A stretch of DNA of 39,210 bases from the NCBI GenBank assembly GCA_015689745.1, contig WVSO01000026.1, forward strand, positions 1-39,210, given 5' to 3'. The notes beneath the pieces were generated by a model. It searched no databases and was not told where the DNA came from. It saw only the letters and a program-made list of their open reading frames with translations. Source of the DNA: Rhodobacterales bacterium HKCCSP123. GTDB taxonomy: Bacteria > Pseudomonadota > Alphaproteobacteria > Rhodobacterales > Rhodobacteraceae. Position 1 is the stretch's first letter, and every line of letters begins with the position of its first letter. The translations under genes were made by a program, and so were the position numbers. Of this stretch, positions 7,712-15,984 are shown piece after piece.

Positions 7712-9328
7712 CTATTCTGGCAGACCAGCCAACCTCAGGCCCTCAACGACAGACTCCCGGTAGGGAGGGTGTTCAACCGAGATCACTTGCATGATGTCGC
7801 CGATCGTGGCGGGGACCCCGAGAGCCTCGTATTCCATTACCAACCAATCGGCGTCGTCGAGACGTCCCATGTGGCCATAGGTTGCGATCAGGATCCGCAG
7901 GGCGTTTGGCAGGTTTGGGTTGCGCCGAAGGAGTTCGGTCAGTGCAGCCTCGGCGGCCTCGTAGTTACCGAGGTAGAAATTGGCCAGACCAAGGGGCATG
8001 TAGTACCAGAACGGAGGCACGGGGTTGCGCGCGAAGGCCTCAGAGATGGTGTTCAGCCCATCCTCCGCACGACCATCGGCCACCTGCACGATTGCATGGA
8101 ACGCGTAGGCGTCCGTGTAGTTGGGGTCGAGTTCGATGGCTCTCTCGAATTCGGCACTGGCCCCAGCCAAATCGGAGATAAAGCCACGGGACAACAGGCG
8201 GCCTAATGCAAAATGAGCGAAGGGCAGATCGGGGGACAGAGCCACGGCCCGTTCCGCGTGCTGCACGGCGCGCGCCACCGAGGTCGCAACCTCGTTTGTC
8301 CAGCCGTATTCGGCGCTCATGCTGAGCACGATCGACAATTGCGCATGGGCCGCGGCGTAGTCCGGGTCGCGGCGGATGGCCTCGGCGAATGCCTGTTCCG
8401 CACGGCGGTTGTCGGCAGCGGTCAGGAAACCAGCGAGTTCGATGCCGCGAAGGTAGGCGTCGAAAGCCTCCACATCACGTGTGCCCCGAACGCCCAGGCG
8501 TTCGCGTTCCTGCCTCGACAGGCGAACCGACAACACGCGCGCAAGCTCGGAGAGAACCTGCTCCTGGAAATCGAACACCTCGGCTTCGGCCCCCGCATAG
8601 CTGTCGGCCCAGAGGTTTTCGCCGCTCGCGCCATCGATCAGCGCCGCCGTGATCCGCAGGGTGTTTCCCTCGCGACGCACGCTGCCTTCGACGAGGTAGG
8701 CGACCCGCAATTCACTGGCGATCTGTCGCGGATCGCTCGTCTGCGCCGCGACCGAAAAGGATGCCGCTCGAGACACGACCCTAAGGTCGCTAATCCTTGA
8801 CAGGTCGACGATCAGTTCTTCGGCAAGGCCATTGGAATAGTAGGCCTGCCCAGTTTCGCCGCTGAGGTTCTCGAAGGGTAGAACGGCGATCGACTGGACC
8901 TCCGACGCGACCGGCTGGCGGAGCATCGTGATAGCCACCGCCAGCGCAACAATGGCGACGATGGCTAGAATGGCAATCCGCGCGGGTGTGAGGAGTGACA
9001 AGCGGCGTGGCTTCTCCGACGCCACATCTAGGCGGTAGCCGTGTTTCGGTACCGTGCGCAGGAGTGCGCCCGCATCTGGACCGAGGGCTTTGCGAATTTC
9101 GGAGATGCACTGGACCAGGCTGTCGTCGGTCACATGTGTGTCCCGCCAGACCTGCTCCATCAGGCTGTCCTTCGAGACGAGCGCCCCGGGCTGTTCGCTC
9201 AGAACCGACAACACGCGGAGAGACTGCGGGCGCAAGGGCACCGGCTTGCCGCCGGGGTCGCGCAGCTCCTCCGGCTGCTGATGAAACCGAAAACCACCAA
9301 TATCAACAGGTTGATCTGATTTCGGCAT
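7712..9328 (-). CDS. Membrane-anchored winged-helix regulator with TolB-like and TPR domains
   Basis: CadC/ToxR-type one-component regulator, 538 aa. Residues 1-100 are an OmpR-type winged helix (LRPQSLRVLSVLSEQPGALV, then VTDDSLVQCISEIRKALG and the wing VPKHGYRLD). A single membrane helix at about 120-140 (ARIAILAIVAIVALAVAITM) separates it from a predicted periplasmic part: a TolB/FlgO-like domain from SIAVLPFENLSG (about 152) to about 270, then TPR repeats. The ATG at 9328 begins a typical N-terminus; a longer frame to 9439 would overlap the neighbour. The ribosome binding site is weak. It is divergent from a small secreted protein, a likely target, and ends AGLPE like the cyclase at 3889-5649. 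The TPR region may bind a periplasmic ligand or protein. Confidence 0.9.
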   Translation of the reverse strand: MPKSDQPVDIGGFRFHQQPEELRDPGGKPVPLRPQSLRVLSVLSEQPGALVSKDSLMEQVWRDTHVTDDSLVQCISEIRKALGPDAGALLRTVPKHGYRLDVASEKPRRLSLLTPARIAILAIVAIVALAVAITMLRQPVASEVQSIAVLPFENLSGETGQAYYSNGLAEELIVDLSRISDLRVVSRAASFSVAAQTSDPRQIASELRVAYLVEGSVRREGNTLRITAALIDGASGENLWADSYAGAEAEVFDFQEQVLSELARVLSVRLSRQERERLGVRGTRDVEAFDAYLRGIELAGFLTAADNRRAEQAFAEAIRRDPDYAAAHAQLSIVLSMSAEYGWTNEVATSVARAVQHAERAVALSPDLPFAHFALGRLLSRGFISDLAGASAEFERAIELDPNYTDAYAFHAIVQVADGRAEDGLNTISEAFARNPVPPFWYYMPLGLANFYLGNYEAAEAALTELLRRNPNLPNALRILIATYGHMGRLDDADWLVMEYEALGVPATIGDIMQVISVEHPPYRESVVEGLRLAGLPE

Positions 9329-9365
9329 TTTTCGTGGCCGCTTTCGTGACTTTCGCCATCGCTGT

Positions 9366-9405
9366 GACGCCCGTTTGAACGAGGCGCTCGGCACAAGCGG
9401 GCGTC
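9366..9405. promoter_or_regulatory. 40-bp nested palindrome in a divergent promoter region
   Basis: GACGCCCGTTTG (9366-9377) pairs with CAAGCGGGCGTC (9394-9405), 11 of 12 Watson-Crick plus one G-U as RNA. Inside it, CGAG/CTCG (9380-9383/9387-9390) closes a GCG triloop. The structure lies between the divergent winged-helix regulator and the small secreted protein, ending 26 bp before the latter's ATG. It could be the regulator's operator or a 5'-UTR hairpin. Confidence 0.55.
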
Positions 9406-9431
9406 CCGGACTCAAACCCAAGGAGGTCACG

Positions 9432-9731
9432 ATGTTCATTATTCACAAAATCGCACCCGTTGTCGCTACTTTCACAATCACGGCGACGTCCCTCGCCGGC
9501 GCAGCTCATGCGACGGAAGAGAATTGCGTTGCAGTGGCGCAAGTGACGGTTCAGGGCCAAGAGGTCGAACTTCCCTCGTATGTGGCAGACCAGGTCACGA
9601 TGCTTCAGGGTTACGGCGAACGGTATGCCCGTCTCATCGATCTTATACTCGATGAGAACGCCAAGCCTGACTGGTCGTTCGAGGACGCCTGTGCGGTGTC
9701 GGATGTCGGGCTAATGGCGGCCTCGGAATGA
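9432..9731 (+). CDS. Small secreted protein, function unknown
   Basis: Protein of 99 aa with a clear signal peptide (basic start MFIIHK, hydrophobic core, cleavage near GAAHA at about residue 27). The mature part of about 72 residues is acidic and has exactly two cysteines (EENCVAV and EDACAVS), which could form one disulfide in the periplasm. The start ATG at 9432 is fixed by a perfect AAGGAGG at 5 bp. I do not recognise the family. It is divergent from a membrane-anchored regulator whose periplasmic TPR domain could sense or be modulated by such a protein, and followed directly by a hairpin. Confidence 0.75.
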   Translation: MFIIHKIAPVVATFTITATSLAGAAHATEENCVAVAQVTVQGQEVELPSYVADQVTMLQGYGERYARLIDLILDENAKPDWSFEDACAVSDVGLMAASE

Positions 9732-9746
9732 AAGGCAGTGGTCGGC

Positions 9747-9767
9747 CCCGTGTCACGCTGACACGGG
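9747..9767 (+). terminator. Hairpin after the small secreted protein
   Basis: CCCGTGTCA and TGACACGGG form a perfect 9-bp stem with a CGC triloop, 15 bp after the stop codon. There is no T-run, so it is a likely but not canonical intrinsic terminator. Confidence 0.55.
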
Positions 9768-10442
9768 CCCGCCAACCTGCATCGGTCTGCGCATTGCACG
9801 CCGGCGAGGTTCCTTGTGGCAGAGATGGCGGCTTTGTCCGCAATTCGGTCATCGGTGCTCGAAACCTCGCTGCACTTTGCCTGGACGGCCGCTTTTCTTG
9901 CTGCGGCGCAGGTGATGGCTTCCCCACTTGAATTGCCGCATCTGCGAGGGTCCGCGCGCGATCACTTCCGGTTTGGGCTCGACGCGGTCATCTGACAGAT
10001 TCAGTCAGATGACTGGTACGTGTTGCTTCGCAGACGATCGGGCGCTTTGGCCAACTAGACGTTGACTTCGATTGTAGGTTCTTGGGCAAATCGAGCCCAC
10101 GCAATCAATGCCCTGAGTGGGGCTCGAGTGTTCGAAGTTCTTTCTGTTTGGTGGGACATGGGTCTGGGAAACCTCATGAAGCAAAAATGACTTTCGTTGT
10201 CCCACTGATTGGTAAGTATCTGTCTTCAAGAGTAGGTGGGATCTCGCCCCCGGGCACCACTATCTCAAGTTGGCCTCCCGTCGCCTTCAGGTTTCGCTTC
10301 CGAGGGCCGGAGGCGTGGCAGGTTGCGACTTTCCATGGCCGGCCCAGAAAGCGGTTTTGAACTGGATCGTGACGAAAGCCGCATCTAAGCTTCTGAAGTC
10401 ATGAGATTAAACGACAATGATTGATGGTACCCGGAGTTGGGC
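9768..10442. other. Long spacer with one strong inverted repeat
   Basis: About 675 bp without a gene-like ORF on either strand. Its main structure is the inverted repeat at 9987-10013 listed separately. The last 60 bp are more AT-rich and probably contain the promoter of the secreted protein that follows. No RNA gene was recognised. Confidence 0.4.
9987..10013. repeat. 10-bp inverted repeat in spacer
   Basis: GTCATCTGAC (9987-9996) and GTCAGATGAC (10004-10013) pair perfectly around a 7-nt loop (AGATTCA). It lies more than 400 bp from the next start codon. It may be a protein-binding site or part of an unannotated small RNA; neither is shown. Confidence 0.45.
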
Positions 10443-11843
10443 ATGTCCGAACCAACCAAGCTTGGATTCATCGTTTCGGCCATGGCAGGGCTCGCAGGCT
10501 CCGCGCTGGCACAAACGAGTGTGACCGAAGGGTTCGCAGGATGGTGTCTTCCGGCCGAAACCCAGCCCGTACAGGACGGCAGAACTGGCCGGGTCTTCGA
10601 CGTCACCTTTGGCCTGTCGGTCACGCCCGACGGCTACGAGATGTCCTACGAAGAGGGGGGCTACTGCGCCTTTTCAAATCCGACGGATGTTCCGGGCCTC
10701 GATGCACGGGTCTTCGATGCCGTTTGCGACGGGGCCGACGGCATGGACGTGGGTGCTGACGGGCGGGCTCCCTTCCGGGCGATGATCGCGACGGTAGAGG
10801 ACCCGAACACGTTCGAAACCAAGGGCATCCTCATCGAACCCGGTCGCCTGGTCGAGCTCAGTCCGTGTCTGGAACTCGGCTGGTCGAATACCCATGCCGA
10901 ACTGGGTTACGACCTCGGATATCGCCAACCGAACCTGGCCACGCCAGACGTCCGATACCTTGCGGAACTCCTCCATTGGCGCTGGGGCACGGGCGGGACG
11001 TATGTCAACGGGCGTCTGCAGGAAGCCATCGGCCTGGAGCCGAACTTCGCTGGTCGTTACATCATCGGCACGATGGGTGGCTGCGGCACCGATTGCAGCG
11101 TCCCGTTCATCTTCGACACGCGCGACGGTACGGAGATCGAACTTTCGCTGAGCGCCGATCCAGACGCGGAGTACGGCAACGTCAGCTTCTCGATGGTCAA
11201 CGACAACGGCAGCCTGATGGTGAGTTGGCGGGATGACGCCTGCGTCCGGCAGGAATTCGCGCTTGCGGGCAACGCGCTCGCGTTGCTGCGTGAAACCAGA
11301 ACGCCCCATGATCCGACGAATTGGTCGGGTTATCCGCTGCACTGCCCGGCGGCGGGAGAGGTCACGGAAGATGTAACCGGCCTGGCGTCGGATGTTCGTG
11401 CCGCCCTGGGACCAGGTGGGCCAGGTGAGCTTGCTCCTGTCGCGTCATTCAGGCCGCGCGTGCGGCCGACGTCCGGAAATGTCGTCACCGGGAGCTTTGC
11501 GACCCCTGTTCAGGGAAATGCCCCGGCCCTGCAACGCACGATGGCCCTTTCTTCTGAAGAGAGGGGCGCCTTGAACTTCGCCGGGATCTGCATTGGTCAT
11601 GCAGAGGAAGGCAACGCGATCCTGAGGCGGCGCGGCGCAAGTTCCGACTTCAACCAGATCATCGCCGCGGCGGAGCGATCCATAGCTCCCATACTGCGGC
11701 GCGCATCGGATGGCGACGCCTACAGCGAATTCACCAGTTGGCGGAACGTTACGCGACAGCAGTTGGCGGGCTATCCAGAACAAGGAAGAATTGGCGTCAT
11801 ATCTGCATTCCTGCAGGAGTGCTTTCAGAGGTTTGGTCCATGA
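10443..11843 (+). CDS. Secreted protein of unknown function with a GCGTDC-containing domain
   Basis: Exported protein of 466 aa. The signal peptide spans about residues 1-24 (GFIVSAMAGLAGSALA, then QTS). The N-terminal half is acidic and cysteine-containing. At about residues 203-280 there is FAGRYIIGTMGGCGTDCSVP followed by FDTRDGTEIE and a beta-rich stretch; this FAGxY...GCGTxC pattern recurs in uncharacterised proteobacterial exported proteins. After a Gly/Pro-rich linker (about 325-340) comes a helical C-terminal domain with two further cysteines. The ATG at 10443 follows GGAG at 6 bp. Multiple paired cysteines suggest a disulfide-bonded periplasmic or outer-surface protein. It is not in an obvious operon. 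No enzyme motif is recognised. Confidence 0.75.
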   Translation: MSEPTKLGFIVSAMAGLAGSALAQTSVTEGFAGWCLPAETQPVQDGRTGRVFDVTFGLSVTPDGYEMSYEEGGYCAFSNPTDVPGLDARVFDAVCDGADGMDVGADGRAPFRAMIATVEDPNTFETKGILIEPGRLVELSPCLELGWSNTHAELGYDLGYRQPNLATPDVRYLAELLHWRWGTGGTYVNGRLQEAIGLEPNFAGRYIIGTMGGCGTDCSVPFIFDTRDGTEIELSLSADPDAEYGNVSFSMVNDNGSLMVSWRDDACVRQEFALAGNALALLRETRTPHDPTNWSGYPLHCPAAGEVTEDVTGLASDVRAALGPGGPGELAPVASFRPRVRPTSGNVVTGSFATPVQGNAPALQRTMALSSEERGALNFAGICIGHAEEGNAILRRRGASSDFNQIIAAAERSIAPILRRASDGDAYSEFTSWRNVTRQQLAGYPEQGRIGVISAFLQECFQRFGP

Positions 11844-11988
11844 CTCTCCAACGCGAGAAGGCCTGTCCGGTGGCCTTGTGATCGAGGTGGATGGCAGCCG
11901 GCCACGTTGAAGATGTCCGACGCCTCGAGCGGAGTTCCACGAGAAAGGAATGCCAAGGGCGCTCCCCGTTGTGGCGCGTTCCGAAGCC

Positions 11989-12711
11989 CTATGGACGACC
12001 CGGCGGGCCCGGATGGATCGGGTCGAGCCCCCAGCGCGCGAACTCCGCCGATGCCTTGTCGGAGCGAAGGAAGGCAAGGAAGTCGTCCGCCGCGGACCGC
12101 ATCTCCGCGTCGCTGCCAAGCGAGGCGCCAAAGACGAATGTCCGGTCGAACTCGGGCGGCAGCGATCCCAGGATGGATAGTCCCGGGATCGGGATGAGTT
12201 CGCTCATCTGCTGAAATCCGAGCTCTGCCTCGCCGCGCGTGACGACGCGGCCCACGCGTTCGGAATAGATCGTGCGTGCCTTGTCCTTCATGGCATCCGC
12301 AATCCCGAGGGCCGGGAAGACGACGGTCGAAAGGTAGATACCGCTCGCGCTGGCGGCATGGGCGACCGAGTTCGCCCCGAGCAGCGCACGCCGCAGCGCC
12401 CCGGTGGTCGAGATGTCGGGTCGGGGCGCGCCCTCGGCCACGGCAGCGCCGATCCGGGACTCCACGATCGGAACGAACGGGCCCGACAGGACGCCGTCCC
12501 TGGCAAGCTGGGCGTGGCCCCCTTCCGCAAGCAGGTAGACGTCGAACCGTTGCCCTTCGGACACCCGTGTCGGGATCGAGTCATGCGCCCGTCCGAGGGA
12601 GGAGCCGAAGGACAGCTCGACGCGGCCCGGGTAGTCGGCGAGCAGCGCCTCGACCGGTGCCGCCTGTGCGCCGGAGGTGATGACCTTCAAGGGCCGCGGG
12701 GCCTCAGCCAT
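11989..12711 (-). CDS. ModA-like substrate-binding-domain protein without signal peptide
   Basis: Protein of 240 aa with the type II periplasmic-binding fold of the molybdate/extracellular-solute group (SBP_bac_11-like): start LKVITSGAQAAPVEALLADY, a central RVVTRGEAELGFQQMSELIP hinge/ligand segment, and a closing AADDFLAFLRSDKASAEFARWGLDP helix, the usual family end. The N-terminus MAEAPRPLKV has no signal peptide or lipobox, so it is probably cytosolic and acts as a sensor or scavenger rather than an ABC-transporter subunit; no permease or ATPase gene is adjacent. Its start overlaps the upstream gene's stop by 8 bp, indicating translational coupling. Confidence 0.8.
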   Translation of the reverse strand: MAEAPRPLKVITSGAQAAPVEALLADYPGRVELSFGSSLGRAHDSIPTRVSEGQRFDVYLLAEGGHAQLARDGVLSGPFVPIVESRIGAAVAEGAPRPDISTTGALRRALLGANSVAHAASASGIYLSTVVFPALGIADAMKDKARTIYSERVGRVVTRGEAELGFQQMSELIPIPGLSILGSLPPEFDRTFVFGASLGSDAEMRSAADDFLAFLRSDKASAEFARWGLDPIHPGPPGRP

Positions 12712-13387
12712 TTCCAAGCGCCTCTGCAACGAAACCGCTTTCGAGGGCCCGGGCGACGAACCTGTCGAGGGCCGCGGCAAGCGGGGCGTCAGGCCCCGGA
12801 AGGACCATCGCTTGCTCCACGCTGGCAAGGGGTGCCGTCAGAACGCGGAACGCGGGATCGCCTCCGAATGCACGCTCGAGCGACTCGCGCACGCCTGCAA
12901 CGACGTCTCCGCGCCCCGACCGGAATGCGGCAAAGCTTTCAGGGGGTGTCCCGTCGATCTCCAGGCGCGCATTGCGCAGGGCATTCGACAAGTAGAGCTG
13001 GTAGGCAGAGCCGCGGGATGTCAGGACGGTGAGCCCAACCTGGTCCGCTTCCTCTGGCTCGGAAATGGCGGAGTCCGCGCGCACGGCATAGGTCGCCTCA
13101 ATCTTGTGATAGGGCCGGGTGAACGAGACGCGCGTCGCCCGCTCGGGGTCGATGGCGAGGAAGCCGACGTCCCAGGCGCCTGTTCCGGCGTCGGCAAAGA
13201 CCTTGCCCGCCCCGGTGTAGATGACCGGCTCGAACCGTGCTCCGATCTCGTCGGCAAGCCGCCGCGCCAGGGCGGGACTGACACCGTCCAGCACGCCGTC
13301 GCGCTCCTGCACCAACGCGCGGTTGCCGGTGTTTATCGCAACCTTCAATACGCCGTTTGCCGCAAGCCCGGCGAGGTCCCCGGTCAT
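12704..13387 (-). CDS. SBP_bac_3-type substrate-binding-domain protein without signal peptide
   Basis: Protein of 227 aa with the amino-acid-type solute-binding fold: GVLKVAINTGNRALV at the start, GVSPALARRLADEIGARFEPV, AWDVGFLAIDPERATRVSFTR and the usual YHKIEATYAV strand. Leaderless proteins of this type are known as a distinct group often paired with ModA-like proteins. The ATG at 13387 has a GGAGGACC site at about 5-8 bp, and starting here leaves no export signal, so cytosolic location is likely. It is the first gene of a two-gene unit with the ModA-like protein (8-bp overlap). Ligand unknown; no transporter genes nearby. Confidence 0.8.
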   Translation of the reverse strand: MTGDLAGLAANGVLKVAINTGNRALVQERDGVLDGVSPALARRLADEIGARFEPVIYTGAGKVFADAGTGAWDVGFLAIDPERATRVSFTRPYHKIEATYAVRADSAISEPEEADQVGLTVLTSRGSAYQLYLSNALRNARLEIDGTPPESFAAFRSGRGDVVAGVRESLERAFGGDPAFRVLTAPLASVEQAMVLPGPDAPLAAALDRFVARALESGFVAEALGNG

Positions 13388-13777
13388 GTCAGGTCCTCCG
13401 ACCGGGACCGACCTCGGGGTTTCCCGCGGCCGACGTGATCCGCCACGCGGCAAGGGTGCATGAGGCCTGGGCAATGCGACGATATCGATGGGCCTGCGGG
13501 GGCGCGGAAATCTGGTGTCATGCGTCAAGCATCTCACGACCTCTGCGCGAAGAACAAGTGCCATCCCCTTGCGCGCGAGCCCGGCTCCGGCGTGGACCGG
13601 ACGATCCCCGGAACGCGAAGAGAGATCGGCGAGAGGATCATCGAGACGCGCGGCTTGCTGCGCCGTCCGACAGCGGCATAGACTGCCACGGCACCAAGCC
13701 CAGAGCCGCAGCTGATCATAAGGCCCGCATGTTCCAGACCAGTCGAAGATGGACACAATCCCCACCTGGGCCCCGTC
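13388..13777. other. Divergent intergenic region
   Basis: 390 bp between the leaderless binding-protein unit and the metallopeptidase gene. Reading frames here look like antisense or read-through shadows. Contains an 8-bp palindrome CGATATCG near 13479. Both promoters should lie here, but none was recognised. Confidence 0.35.
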
Positions 13778-14668
13778 ATGCGGCTGTCTGAAGACCGCCC
13801 CGGATGGAGGACATCCGCACCCCCGGGCGCATTGGCGCGCGGTCGCCCGACCGGGCACCGGAGCCTTCTTGCGATGGCCTTGGCCGGAGGGGTGCTCGCC
13901 GGTCTCCTGCCGGTCGGCACGGGGGCACAGGCCCAGCCGGATTTCGAGGGTCTGGAGTGTCTGTCTGCGCCGTTTGACAGCCCTCGGACACCGGATGGGC
14001 AAAGGATCGCCGCCCTGGTCGACTGGCTTCGTTCGCGCCTTGCACCGTATCCGCCGCTCTCAGAGCTGCTCGAGGTCGACCCGCCCGAACTCTGTCTCGC
14101 CGAACGGATCTTTGCGGCACAGGCCTACTACGAACCGAATGAGCACCGGATCGTCTTCCGGGAGACGCTTTCGCCCGCGTTCATGGGGGCCGTTGCGATC
14201 CATGAATTGCGGCATGTGCATCAGTCACGGCTGGGCGCCTGTCCACACCCCGATCTGTCCATGGAGGCCACGGCCAGCGTGACCCTTGCCATGGAGGCCG
14301 ACGCGAGTGCCGTCAGCCTTGCCATCGCCTGGCAGTTGAGGGCCCAGGGTGAGCCTGAGACCTGGGACGCGCTGGCGGCCTGGCCAAGCTACGCCCCTCT
14401 GGTGCAGGCCTTCGAGACGGAGCTGCGCGCGCGCGGCGATATCGCACTGGCCACCGGTGCCGCCTTTGCGGCCTGGTACGAAATCGAATGGCTGGCGGAG
14501 TCCTATTACGTGGCGGCGTGCAGCGCCTACCTGGATCGCCAGGACGAGACGCACGCCTTGCCCCGCTACGGGTCGATCGAACCGGACTTCCGGGAAACCT
14601 TGTGCAGGCTGCCGGACGGAAGCGCTTACCCCTGCGATGCGCAGGCCGCGCGACCCGAACGTCGCTGA
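13778..14668 (+). CDS. Exported putative metallopeptidase (DUF6782-like)
   Basis: Protein of 296 aa with a zincin-type motif HELRH at residues 142-146 (Zn ligands His142 and His146, catalytic Glu143) and a downstream MEADASA segment (Glu173, Asp175) that probably supplies the third ligand. This layout matches the DUF6782 putative metallopeptidase family. A signal peptide is visible (hydrophobic LLAMALAGGVLAGLLPVG, cleavage near GAQA). The start is uncertain: ATG 13778 gives a long basic n-region without a clear ribosome site, whereas ATG 13874 has GGAG 10 bp upstream but removes the basic residues. Cysteines at several positions suggest periplasmic disulfides. Substrate unknown. Confidence 0.75.
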   Translation: MRLSEDRPGWRTSAPPGALARGRPTGHRSLLAMALAGGVLAGLLPVGTGAQAQPDFEGLECLSAPFDSPRTPDGQRIAALVDWLRSRLAPYPPLSELLEVDPPELCLAERIFAAQAYYEPNEHRIVFRETLSPAFMGAVAIHELRHVHQSRLGACPHPDLSMEATASVTLAMEADASAVSLAIAWQLRAQGEPETWDALAAWPSYAPLVQAFETELRARGDIALATGAAFAAWYEIEWLAESYYVAACSAYLDRQDETHALPRYGSIEPDFRETLCRLPDGSAYPCDAQAARPERR

Positions 14669-14848
14669 GGCGATTGTCCGGACCGCGCGGTCACCCATCC
14701 GGCAACCCCTGCCGCAACGAGGGCATCCCCGGTGTCCGCCATCCGGGCCGACGCGGTGTGACGTGCAGCCATCCCGGCCATGACGGTCTCGCCGAACGGG
14801 GCCGCCGCGTCCGGTTCAGGCGTCCGCGGGCCGCACCCGTCGCGTCCG

Positions 14849-15754
14849 TCACGTCATGCCCAGCGGTCCCCCGAAGCCTTCGGGCCCGGCAATGAAGTCG
14901 AGGAAGCTGCGGGTCTTGGCGGGCAGGTAGCTGCGGTCCGGGTAGATGGCGGAGAGGGTGACCGCAGGCGCCGGCGCCTCGGGCAGGAGCTGTTCCAGCC
15001 GCCCGTCCTTCAGGTGCACCTGCGCAGCCATGTCGGGCATGATCGCGATGCCCATGCCCTCGAGCGCGGCCTGGAACAGCACGGTTTCGTTGGCGCTTTG
15101 AAGCACGGGTGTCATGCGGATCTCCGGGGCGTTCGGACCCAGCCCCAGGCGGACACGACCTCCGGTGCTGATCGGGCTGTAGGCGAGGAACGGCGCGCCA
15201 ACGAGATCGGCGAGGCCCCCTGGCCTGCCGATCCGGTCCAGAAGCTGCGGGGCTGCCACCATCCGGAAGGTGATCTCTGCAAGCCGGCGCGCGATCAGCC
15301 CCTCGTCCAGCGCCGGGCTGACGCGCAAGGCCAGGTCGTAGCCGTCCTCGACCATGTTGACCGCCCGCCCGCTGAGATCGAGGTCGAGCGTGACCTCCGG
15401 ATACCGCGCGCGGTAGCTGGCAAGGACGCGCACGAATGCCGGTTCGGCCAGCCAGACCGGCAGGCTGATCCTCAGGACCCCGCGCGGGACGATCGTCGAT
15501 TGCGCAAGCCGCTCGGCGGTCTCGTCCAGTCCTTCGAGAAGGGGGCGAACCGCGGCGAGGTAGATGGCGCCCGCCTCGGTCAGGCTGACACGACGGCTGG
15601 TGCGGTTCAGCAGCCGCGCCCCGACGTCGGCCTCGATGTTCTGGACATGTTTGCTGGTCATCGCTGCCGAAAGTCCAAGACGGTCGGCCGCGGCGACAAA
15701 GCTTTTCGCCTCGGCGACGGCGGCGAAGACCCGCAGGCTGAGAAGGCTGTCCAT
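14849..15754 (-). CDS. LysR-family transcriptional regulator
   Basis: Protein of 301 aa with the LysR winged helix at residues 1-60 (LRVFAAVAEAKSFVAAADRL, LSAAMTSKHVQNIEADVGARLLNR) and a type 2 periplasmic-binding effector domain after about residue 88. The NRTSRRVSLTEAG segment is typical of the AaeR/DmlR-like subgroup. The ATG at 15754 follows GAGGA at about 5 bp; in-frame upstream starts would add a proline-rich tail and are rejected. It is divergent from a DoxX-like gene with a palindrome CATGT-ATC-ACATG between them, so that gene is the probable target. Effector unknown. Confidence 0.9.
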   Translation of the reverse strand: MDSLLSLRVFAAVAEAKSFVAAADRLGLSAAMTSKHVQNIEADVGARLLNRTSRRVSLTEAGAIYLAAVRPLLEGLDETAERLAQSTIVPRGVLRISLPVWLAEPAFVRVLASYRARYPEVTLDLDLSGRAVNMVEDGYDLALRVSPALDEGLIARRLAEITFRMVAAPQLLDRIGRPGGLADLVGAPFLAYSPISTGGRVRLGLGPNAPEIRMTPVLQSANETVLFQAALEGMGIAIMPDMAAQVHLKDGRLEQLLPEAPAPAVTLSAIYPDRSYLPAKTRSFLDFIAGPEGFGGPLGMT

Positions 15755-15822
15755 TACATCCTCGCGCTTGTCCTCGCCCGGTCGGGGCAGGGGTGGGGTC
15801 GGGCCGACGGGCTGGCGGCTTC

Positions 15823-15835
15823 CATGTATCACATG
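15823..15835. promoter_or_regulatory. LysR-box-like palindrome
   Basis: CATGTATCACATG has perfect 5-bp arms around ATC, the size of a LysR recognition site (T-N11-A type dyad), between the divergent lysR and DoxX-like genes. Assignment to this LysR is inferred from position. Confidence 0.5.
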
Positions 15836-15984
15836 GGTGCACAATAAGGGCCAAAATCTCCAGGATCATCAACTGGGAGGAAATGCAGCCTTCGCTCGCG
15901 CGACGATGATCGCGAAGGAGGGCGAGGGTATGCATCGGTCATCGCATCACGAGGCCTTTGCCTCCCGTTCCGAAGGGACAGACA

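Noticed and set aside
9375-9431. Upstream ATG for the small secreted protein, adding 19 residues
   Set aside because: It would place a polar stretch before the signal peptide and ignore the perfect AAGGAGG before the ATG at 9432.
13388-14002. In-frame N-terminal extension of the SBP_bac_3-like gene
   Set aside because: It has no domain, runs antisense into the metallopeptidase gene, and the ATG at 13387 has a good GGAGG site.
14681-14692. Perfect palindrome GACCGCGCGGTC between the convergent metallopeptidase and lysR genes
   Set aside because: GC-only palindromes of this length are common in such DNA, there is no T-run, and position gives no clear role.
14691-15935. A 414-codon frame on the minus strand overlapping lysR (14849-15754)
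   Set aside because: It is a frame shadow of the LysR gene with a low-complexity Arg/Gly/Pro-rich product.
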